A DNA stretch of 64,000 bases from Bdellovibrionales bacterium (GTDB lineage: Bacteria; Pseudomonadota; Alphaproteobacteria; UBA9219): NCBI GenBank assembly GCA_041662785.1, contig JBAZRW010000006.1, forward strand, positions 24,997-88,996. The letters run 5' to 3'. The notes beneath the pieces were generated by a model that saw only the letters and a program-made list of their open reading frames with translations, searched no databases and was not told the origin of the DNA. The translations under genes and the position numbers were made by a program. Positions 57,727 through 64,000 of the stretch are shown piece by piece. Each line of letters starts with the position of its first letter. Position 1 is the first letter of the stretch.

Positions 57727-59070
57727 ATGAAACGTGCTATGCCCTCTTTCCTGTCTTTTCCCTTCTTAGCGTTGTTGGTTCTTTCGCTGGCGGCTTGCGG
57801 ATCCGATAAAGCGACCAAGGAGGGGGAGGGGGCTTCTTCCGGCAAACGGATTGCTGTCTTGGAAGAGGCGCATAAACAACTGGCGGGGCAGATCCCTGAC
57901 TTTGTTGTCGAGGTTCCTGCACCCGCCATTAACGCGGACTGGGCGCAAAACGGCGGCAATGCGCAACACGCCATGGGGCCGTTGGCTTTGGCGGGATCAA
58001 CAACGCCTTCCAAAAAATGGTCGGCGAGTATCGGGTCTGGCTCTAGCGGCGATTACAAGCTTCTTTCGACGCCCATCGTGAATGGGAAAACGCTTTATGC
58101 GATGGATGCAAAAGGCCGCGTAAGCGCTTATGATACCAAGGATGGTGATCGTCTTTGGCGCGTTGATACCGTTGCGCCCGAGCGTGATGGCGATGCGATG
58201 GGCGGTGGCCTTGCCTATGAGGATGGGGTCGTTTATGCGACCACGGGCTTTGGCGAGGTTTTGGCGCTCCGCGCAACGGATGGTGGCGTGATCTGGCGGC
58301 GTTCTTTGGGCAAACCCCTTCGCTCCGCGCCGACGATTGCCGACAAACGGCTGTTTGTCATCGATATCGAAAATGAAACCTTTATGCTGGACACCAAAAC
58401 CAGCCTCGTCCTTTGGGCGCATAAAGGTATCGCGGAAAGCGCAACCCTGATGGGTTCATCCAGTCCGGCGGTGAAGGGTGATACGGTCGTTGTGGCGTAT
58501 AGCTCTGGTGAGGTTTTTGGCCTTAGGGCTCAAAACGGGCGCGTCGTGTGGGGTGAGGTTTTGGCGGTTCCGACCAAGATTGGCGCGTTGCCCGCCATTG
58601 CGGATATTCGCGGCCTTCCCGTTATGGATAAGGGGAGCGTTTATTCTATCAGCCACAGTGGACGCATGGCCGCGATTGATGAACGGCGCGGCGACCGTTC
58701 ATGGGAGGCTGATGTTGGGGGTGTCAACACGCCCTTTACCTCCGGCAATGTCGTTTATGTTGTGACGAATGATAGCGAGCTTCTCGCGGTTTCGCGTCAG
58801 GATGGACGCATCGTTTGGGTGACGCCACTTCAGAAATTGAAAAAACCGTCGGATCGGGACTCTAAGCCTGTTTCTTGGTGGGGGCCGGTTCTAGCGGGGA
58901 ACCGTTTATGGCTTACCAATTCTTTGGGCCATCTAGCGTCCTTTGCGCCAGAAACGGGCAAGGCGTTGCAGGATGTCGATCTGGATGATCCTTTCTTTTT
59001 GCCGCCCATTGTGGCGGGGCAGACCCTTTTTGTCCTTACGGACAAGGGTGAGTTGATAGCTCTGCGGTGA
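57727..59070 (+). CDS. bamB: Outer-membrane assembly lipoprotein BamB
   Basis: BamB is the beta-propeller subunit of the BAM complex. Lipoprotein signal with lipobox SLAAC (residues 19-23). Eight PQQ-like blades are visible from LLSTPIVNGKTLYAMDAKGR to GQTLFVLTDKGELIAL. Length 447 aa is a little above E. coli because of an N-terminal linker. It follows the YfgM-like gene, but der, which often comes next, is absent; a 258-nt spacer and the OmpA-like gene follow. Confidence 0.95.
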   Translation: MKRAMPSFLSFPFLALLVLSLAACGSDKATKEGEGASSGKRIAVLEEAHKQLAGQIPDFVVEVPAPAINADWAQNGGNAQHAMGPLALAGSTTPSKKWSASIGSGSSGDYKLLSTPIVNGKTLYAMDAKGRVSAYDTKDGDRLWRVDTVAPERDGDAMGGGLAYEDGVVYATTGFGEVLALRATDGGVIWRRSLGKPLRSAPTIADKRLFVIDIENETFMLDTKTSLVLWAHKGIAESATLMGSSSPAVKGDTVVVAYSSGEVFGLRAQNGRVVWGEVLAVPTKIGALPAIADIRGLPVMDKGSVYSISHSGRMAAIDERRGDRSWEADVGGVNTPFTSGNVVYVVTNDSELLAVSRQDGRIVWVTPLQKLKKPSDRDSKPVSWWGPVLAGNRLWLTNSLGHLASFAPETGKALQDVDLDDPFFLPPIVAGQTLFVLTDKGELIALR

Positions 59071-59194
59071 GCAAAGCCCCTCCATTGATCATAAAAATGC
59101 TTTAAAAACGAAGCCCTAAGAGTCGTTCTTCAATGTTTTTGTGAAACAGTGGCGATGGGAAGGCCGAAAGGGGTATTGCCCCGTCTTTACCCTC

Positions 59195-59228
59195 GTCGTG
59201 ACCTTCCTGCCGCAGGGCTGGCTATAAT
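59195..59228 (+). promoter_or_regulatory. Candidate promoter of the large OmpA-like gene
   Basis: A perfect TATAAT box (59223-59228) lies about 100 nt upstream of the start. The -35 region is weak (GTGACC at 59198-59203, 19-nt spacer). Confidence 0.4.
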
Positions 59229-59328
59229 CAAAAGAAATAACACCATCCCCTTGATGACTATCGACTATTGGTTGCGTACCCTTTAGAACAGTAGGAGTCG
59301 TGATTCTATCTTGGGTGTTGCCCTGCCT

Positions 59329-62300
59329 ATGTCTTTATCTGTTCGCTTCTCATCTTGCTTGATGGTCTTGGGTTTGACGCTTGCGTTAGCGGCGTTTTTT
59401 CCTGTGGCTGCACGGGCGCAAATGCCGGCTCCTTCGGTTCAAACCTATGTTGATCAGGTTGAGCCAGACACAGCGGGGCAGGGCGTTATGCCCGATGGCA
59501 TGATTTGGAACCAGCCGCTTAAGGCGGGCGATATGGTTTTGCCACGACAAAGCGCGACAAAAGCAAAACCCAAGGCGACGTTCGTGCCAGCTGTACCTTC
59601 TGCGTTGAATGGCCTTGCAGCGCCGAAGCTTCCTTTGGCGTCTGCTAAGAAAGCTGTTCCACCCCAAATTAAAACGGATAAAAACAGCACGGCGAGCCTT
59701 ATGCTTTTGCAAGGGATGAAAACCGCTTTGCAAAAAGGCGGGCAGAATACTGATCTGCCTAAGTCTGATTTAGAGCCGCTCAATCCCGACTCTGTTAAAA
59801 TTGACGACAGCATGACGCTATCTCCAGAGGCGGTAAAAGCGCCTTTGCTGAAAGCACCTGCGTCCGCGACGACATTGGCTGCGCCCATGGTTATTTCTCT
59901 TCCATCCAAGAAGGAAGGGTTTGTCGCTGGTCAAGAACCTAAAGTTTGGGGCTCTTCGCCTGACAAGGCGGCGGCTGTTAGCGGCTCTGAAGGCAAGCTC
60001 AAATCCACAACGGATGACGGGATGATGGATATCGTTTTCCCGCCTGAAATGACAAAGGATTCTGTGCCGACGGCTGCGTCAGCTTCTGGCGCAGTTGCCA
60101 ATGACTTTGTGCCAACAACATTTGGATCAGCGCCAGCCTCGGCGGTTGGCCCTGTCGCGGCGGATGAATCGCTAAAAGCAACCGATATGGCAGAACAACC
60201 CTTGCCGCTTGAGCAGTCTTCGGCTCAACCTGCCAGTGACAAGAGCTTGTTCGATCGCATGGCCGCGCCATTCACTAGTATTTTTGGCGAGTCGGTTGAT
60301 GAAAAGGCAGCGACTAAAAAGGCCGCGCAGGCTCATCCCTCTTTAGAAGAGGACGAGATAAACGGCGAGACAAAAGAAACGGGCGCGATGGGGGCGGATA
60401 AGGCTTCGAAGGCTTCCGATCTTTCGCCTCTTCCTATGACGGAATCGGCCACGCCATGCAAACCGAGTGTCACCAAGTGGACGCGCGAGTGCGCTGATGC
60501 GGGGTATCCGGCTCACTTTGTCGGGAAAATTGTCGGGGAAACACGCGTTGTGTGCCCATCAGGCGATGCGCGTGACGTATGGCTCAGTAACAATTGCGCC
60601 GCGCCGATTGCTTCGTCGCCTTTGGCGGTGTCTGCACCTGAGACGGATTCTGCGCCTATGCAGCCTGTTACCTCGATGGCCCATGAGCCCCAAAGCGCGG
60701 TGTCGGTTGTTGTGCCAGAGGAAAAAGTGTCCTCGATTGATGCTTCGTGCGGTGTGGCCAATGGGTTGGCGGCTGATAGCAAGCCCGCTGGCGATTTATG
60801 CTCGCAGGGGCAGGCGACGTCTGTTCTAGGTGAAGGTCCATGGCGCTGGAGCTGTAAGGGGATGAGCGGCGGCGTGACGGTCAGCTGCGCTGCGCCTGTT
60901 GCGGCGGGCGCTTCGCTGAAGAAGGTCGACTCTAAAGAATCAAAAGCCAGCGATGCGGCCAAGACGGCCGCTTCGGCTCTTGTCGATGGGCAATGCGGCG
61001 CTTCGGCAGGCGTTGGGACAGAAACAGTGCCCGTTGATGCCCTTTGTAAGCAGGGACAACCCAGCCGCGTGAACGGCGTGGGGCCTTGGACATGGGCCTG
61101 CAGCGGATCCAATGGCGGTGTGGCGGCTTCGTGTAACGCGCCGCGTAAGATGGATGGTGCCTGTGGCACGTCTCATGGCGTTGGGGCTGATAGCTTGCCG
61201 ATGCGTGATCTTTGTACAGCGGGTTATGCCAGCGCTGTGACAGGGCAGGGGCCTTGGAACTGGACGTGCTCAGGCCTTTACGGTGGCGGCGCGGTAATGT
61301 GTAACGCCCCTTTAAAGAACAACGGTATTTGCGGCGCGGCCTCAACACGAGGTCACCGTGAAGCGCCAACCAGCGAGCTTTGCAACAGTGGCGCGGCCGG
61401 ATCCGTATCGGGAACGGGGCCTTGGACGTGGTCTTGTGATGGCGGTAGTGGCGGCGCGAGCGTCAACTGTAGTGCTTCGCCGTTGACAGATGGCGCCTGT
61501 GGGCCTGCCCATGGCAGCGCTTACGCCAAAACGCCAACGGAAGGGCTTTGCTCATCGGGTCATGCCACACGCGTGACAGGGCTTGGGCCTTTCAACTGGT
61601 CTTGCTCGGGCGAGAATGGTGGCGCAACGGCAAGTTGCACAGCCTCGCTGGGAACAAAGGAAGAGATCGAGTCTGTTGTATCTTGCGGTGAAGCGGTTGA
61701 GACCTTGGCGCTTGGCAAGCCAACAGAAAAACTTTGTGCCTCTGGTAAAGCCAGCGATGTTGACGGTGTAGGGCCATGGACGTGGACTTGTGCGGATGAT
61801 GCTGGTCACGCGGCCTCTTGTTCGACACTCAGCGCGAGCGCGGGCGTGTGTGGCAAGGCGGCCAATGTTTCAAGCACCAGTGAGCCGAAGAGCAAGCTTT
61901 GTGAGGCAGGCACGCCCAGCGATGTGCGCATGCATGCCAAGACAGAGTGGCAATGGGATTGTGCCGGAACGATGGGCGCTAGTGCCGTTTCTTGTTCGGC
62001 CCCCATAGCGGCGGCAGCGGCGGCTAAGACGGAGACTCTTTCTACGCCCAAGGAAAAGACACCACCTCAACCTTCCGCGCCGGAAGCCGTTTGTGGAAGT
62101 TCTGCGGGAAAAAGTCTGACCGAGAAACCCGATGACGACCTTTGTTCGGCGGGTAAGGCGAGCGCGGTGCGCGGAGCAGGTCCATGGAGTTGGACGTGTG
62201 GTCAGAAGGCCAAGGTAACATGCGAAGCGCAAAAAACAGCTGATGGCCTGTGTGGTGCGGCCAATGGCTCTGTTCAAAAAGAAGCCCCCTCTTCGGGTCT

Positions 62301-63633
62301 TTGCTCATCGGGCGCAGCGACGCCTGTAAGCGGCTCTGGCCCATGGATGTGGAGTTGCATAGGATCAGGTAGCGGGTCAAGCGCGAGTTGTTCGGTTGCC
62401 TCGCAAGCGCAGACCAAGGTGGACGGTCTGTGCGGTGCGGCATCAAATGCCGTGATCAATCAGGCCCCTGTTTCTGGTTTGTGCGATAGCGGCATGCCTA
62501 GCTCGGTTTATGGTGCTGGCCCATGGACATGGACTTGCTCGGGTATGAATGGCGGCATCGCCAGTACATGCGCGACGTCCAAGGTTTTGCCAAAAGCGCC
62601 ACCACCTCCAGGGCCGCTCGTGAACGGTTTATGTGGCGCATCTAACGGCGTTTCTTCACTTGTCGCGCCGGAAGAAGATATGTGCTCGGCGGGTATGGCC
62701 ACCGCGCTCAGCGGTAACGGGCCATGGAATTGGAGTTGCATCGGTGCGAACGGCGGTATGACGGTGAGTTGCACCGCGCCGTTGACGCCTCCGGCTCCTA
62801 TCGTCGGCATGTGCGGCGCAGCGCATGGTGTTAGCACGTTGACAACGCCCAAGAGCGGGCTTTGCGGCGCGGGTATCGTGAGTGCTGTGAGCGGCAAGGG
62901 GCCGTGGACATGGAGTTGTTCCGGCACCAATGGCGGCGGCGCGGTGAGTTGCGTTGCTCCGTTGGCGGGGAAAGGCGCTTCGACGCAGTCCTTGCCCTCA
63001 ATGGTCACGCCGTCCAATGGTGATGAGGCTCCAGCGCCTAAGGCGGCTCCTCTCGGTCTTGTGACGCCTCAACTGTCCTCTAAGGCTGTCTTGCCTGCGC
63101 TTAAGCCCGGCACGCTTCCTTCTTTGAAGTCGACAGGTAAGATTAAAAAGGACGCTTCTTCGGGTGACATGGGCGCGCCGCTCTCGGCCCCCGCCTTGCC
63201 GGAGGGAACAAAGGCCATGACGCCCCCCCCTGTGCGTGATGCGTCGCTACCGCCTGCTGGGTTGAAGCCGCCTGTGATCGACAGCGAAGGCAAGACCGTC
63301 CCCGGAACGCGTCTTGTCTTAGAACCTGAAGCATCGTTGATAAGCTTTGAGCGTGGCTCGGACAAGCTTGATAAGGATGCCGTCGAGGTGGTTGAAAATC
63401 TTATCCGCATTTTAAAAGCGCATGGCGAGGCTCGGATTACGCTTACGGCCTACTCCGACACGAACGGTACGATTACGCCACGTGAGGCGCGGCGCTTGTC
63501 GCTTAATCGGGCGCTGGCCATCCGCGACTTTATGACGACCAAAGGCATTGCCAGCAGCCGCGTGGACGTTCGTCCCATGGGCGCAAATGTTCCCTCGGGC
63601 GATATGGATCGTGTGGACGTAAAGGTCAATTAG
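59329..63633 (+). CDS. Large exported protein with twelve Cys repeats and an OmpA-like C-terminus
   Basis: A signal peptide (MSLSVRFSSCLMVLGLTLAL to ARA) is followed by a 350-residue Pro/Ser/Ala/Lys-rich disordered region. One divergent Cys module (CKPSVTKWTRECADAGYPAH) precedes twelve repeats of about 50 residues (about 60,750-62,960). Each has four cysteines in the pattern CGxA...LCxxG...GPWTWxCxGxxGG...SC. A second proline-rich linker leads to a 100-residue OmpA-like domain (ISFERGSDKLDKDAVEVVEN; SLNRALAIRDFM), which in this family binds peptidoglycan. The start is ATG 59329; an in-frame TTG at 59311 has AGGAG 13 nt upstream. An adhesin or envelope tether is my inference. Confidence 0.85.
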   Translation: MSLSVRFSSCLMVLGLTLALAAFFPVAARAQMPAPSVQTYVDQVEPDTAGQGVMPDGMIWNQPLKAGDMVLPRQSATKAKPKATFVPAVPSALNGLAAPKLPLASAKKAVPPQIKTDKNSTASLMLLQGMKTALQKGGQNTDLPKSDLEPLNPDSVKIDDSMTLSPEAVKAPLLKAPASATTLAAPMVISLPSKKEGFVAGQEPKVWGSSPDKAAAVSGSEGKLKSTTDDGMMDIVFPPEMTKDSVPTAASASGAVANDFVPTTFGSAPASAVGPVAADESLKATDMAEQPLPLEQSSAQPASDKSLFDRMAAPFTSIFGESVDEKAATKKAAQAHPSLEEDEINGETKETGAMGADKASKASDLSPLPMTESATPCKPSVTKWTRECADAGYPAHFVGKIVGETRVVCPSGDARDVWLSNNCAAPIASSPLAVSAPETDSAPMQPVTSMAHEPQSAVSVVVPEEKVSSIDASCGVANGLAADSKPAGDLCSQGQATSVLGEGPWRWSCKGMSGGVTVSCAAPVAAGASLKKVDSKESKASDAAKTAASALVDGQCGASAGVGTETVPVDALCKQGQPSRVNGVGPWTWACSGSNGGVAASCNAPRKMDGACGTSHGVGADSLPMRDLCTAGYASAVTGQGPWNWTCSGLYGGGAVMCNAPLKNNGICGAASTRGHREAPTSELCNSGAAGSVSGTGPWTWSCDGGSGGASVNCSASPLTDGACGPAHGSAYAKTPTEGLCSSGHATRVTGLGPFNWSCSGENGGATASCTASLGTKEEIESVVSCGEAVETLALGKPTEKLCASGKASDVDGVGPWTWTCADDAGHAASCSTLSASAGVCGKAANVSSTSEPKSKLCEAGTPSDVRMHAKTEWQWDCAGTMGASAVSCSAPIAAAAAAKTETLSTPKEKTPPQPSAPEAVCGSSAGKSLTEKPDDDLCSAGKASAVRGAGPWSWTCGQKAKVTCEAQKTADGLCGAANGSVQKEAPSSGLCSSGAATPVSGSGPWMWSCIGSGSGSSASCSVASQAQTKVDGLCGAASNAVINQAPVSGLCDSGMPSSVYGAGPWTWTCSGMNGGIASTCATSKVLPKAPPPPGPLVNGLCGASNGVSSLVAPEEDMCSAGMATALSGNGPWNWSCIGANGGMTVSCTAPLTPPAPIVGMCGAAHGVSTLTTPKSGLCGAGIVSAVSGKGPWTWSCSGTNGGGAVSCVAPLAGKGASTQSLPSMVTPSNGDEAPAPKAAPLGLVTPQLSSKAVLPALKPGTLPSLKSTGKIKKDASSGDMGAPLSAPALPEGTKAMTPPPVRDASLPPAGLKPPVIDSEGKTVPGTRLVLEPEASLISFERGSDKLDKDAVEVVENLIRILKAHGEARITLTAYSDTNGTITPREARRLSLNRALAIRDFMTTKGIASSRVDVRPMGANVPSGDMDRVDVKVN
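60747..62965 (+). repeat. Twelve tandem coding repeats of the OmpA-like protein
   Basis: Repeats of about 150-180 bp encode the four-Cys module. The GPWTW part is the most constant (GGGCCTTGGACATGG-like). Spacing varies because proline or alanine linkers separate some units (for example near 60,900, 62,000 and 62,590). Confidence 0.9.
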
Positions 63634-63661
63634 GTCGGCTGGCCGTTTTAAATCGAGGTGA

Positions 63662-63688
63662 ATAAGCGCCCAATAATGGCGCTTTTTC
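63662..63688 (+). terminator. Rho-independent terminator after the OmpA-like gene
   Basis: AAGCGCC pairs with GGCGCTT around CAATAAT, followed by TTT. Confidence 0.88.
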
Positions 63689-63917
63689 TCCCCCTAAAAA
63701 CGGGCTATCGACATTATTTGTTATCAATAACTTAGCAAAAAAACATCGATTTACAGCCCCAAGAGCGTGGGATAGTGCCTCTCGGTCGCCTTCCGCTCAA
63801 AGTTAATGCCGTAACCCCTTGAAATATAATAAAACTGACTCGAATTTCGGCAGTACCTAACCCATTGTTTTTATGGCATAATGATCAAAAAGGTGTGGGT
63901 AGATTTCGTATAAGTTT
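63689..63917. other. Non-coding region near the right edge
   Basis: A+T-rich, with TTGTTATCAATAACTTAGCAAA near 63,720 and several candidate -10 boxes. It probably holds the promoter of a gene that starts near the window end. No structured element is seen. Confidence 0.5.
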
Positions 63918-64000
63918 ATGATAGATTTGAGGAAAAGGGAGTTTTTGAAGGTGTCACAACAAAAACTGTCCGAAGTGTGGATGTTTTTCGATCTATCGAG
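63918..64000 (+). CDS. Partial CDS at the right edge (start only)
   Basis: From ATG 63918 or GTG 63951 the frame is open to the edge. The GTG has GGGAG 9 nt upstream and would begin MSQQKLSEVWMFFDLS. Only about 17-28 residues are visible, so no function can be given. Confidence 0.35.
   Translation, partial: MIDLRKREFLKVSQQKLSEVWMFFDLS

Noticed and set aside
60513..61169. Minus-strand 218-codon frame in the OmpA-like gene
   Set aside because: Shadow of the coding repeats; no independent signal.
60747..62965. Possible repeat-based mobile or CRISPR locus
   Set aside because: The repeats are in frame, keep cysteines and GPWTW, and belong to one coding sequence.

Overview
The window is a 64-kb chromosomal segment of an alphaproteobacterium. 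The clearest markers are the gene order rpiB-glyA-nrdR-ribE-ribB-ribH-nusB, an Irr-like Fur regulator, a DUF2125 protein, a phasin, MidA/NDUFAF7 and an RlmI-type methyltransferase. GC content is moderate. I cannot fix the order from sequence alone. No rRNA, tRNA, CRISPR array, prophage or classical insertion sequence was seen. Most genes are housekeeping, with small low-GC orphans and repeat-rich spacers between them.

Layout. 1-3,030 (minus): a multipass membrane protein cut by the window edge, a lipoprotein, a kinase-fold protein and Ogt. 3,300-5,481: nth-queH, converging on a DUF2125 protein. 5,564-7,102: an HD-GYP phosphodiesterase and the first VPLPA-CTERM protein. 7,342-12,295: rppH, AmiD-like amidase, DjlA-like co-chaperone, Irr-like regulator, gpt, rlmI-like gene and a second VPLPA-CTERM protein. 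12,498-18,969: dapA, an orphan DotA/TraY-family gene of mixed composition, dut and coaBC. 18,947-24,838: SH3 protein, hybrid histidine kinase, Cdc48-like double AAA ATPase and an orphan. 24,889-27,809: ettA and two paralogous membrane proteins. 28,147-31,751: rplU-rpmA-obgE, an ABC-2 permease and a lipoprotein. 31,756-35,161 (minus): murD and a probable MurL epimerase, then an orphan. 35,529-38,204: dnaN-recF. 38,400-43,761: rpiB-glyA-nrdR and the riboflavin genes with nusB. 43,982-46,751: FliL-like protein and the proton pyrophosphatase hppA. 47,092-47,612: DinJ/YafQ toxin-antitoxin. 48,147-51,686: efp, a secreted Cys protein, phasin, COQ9-like, YbjN and UbiK-like proteins. 51,926-54,560: lgt-midA-pgeF. 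54,662-59,070: Sel1 protein, nagA, YfgM-like protein and bamB. 59,329-63,633: a 1,434-residue exported OmpA-like protein with twelve four-cysteine repeats.

Cell-envelope functions dominate: precursor synthesis (dapA, murD, murL), peptidoglycan recycling and editing (amidase, nagA, pgeF), lipoprotein maturation (lgt), outer-membrane assembly (bamB with a YfgM-like protein), and exported proteins. The murD-murL overlap suggests D-glutamate is made by epimerising UDP-MurNAc-L-Ala-L-Glu instead of by a glutamate racemase.

The spacers are the most unusual part. At least thirteen carry GTCAT...ATGAC palindromic elements. Several stop codons are followed directly by tandem heptamers (TTCAGAG and relatives), which at dnaN-recF and rpmA-obgE recur inverted before the next start codon. 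Twice, at dut and at ettA, the last 70-75 bp of a gene is directly repeated on the far side of intervening DNA with the protein ending preserved. This may be a trace of an insertion process that restores gene 3' ends. The other candidates for a new system are the Cdc48-like ATPase lacking both Walker B glutamates, the composition switch inside the dotA/traY-like gene, and a phasin with an eight-copy hexapeptide repeat.
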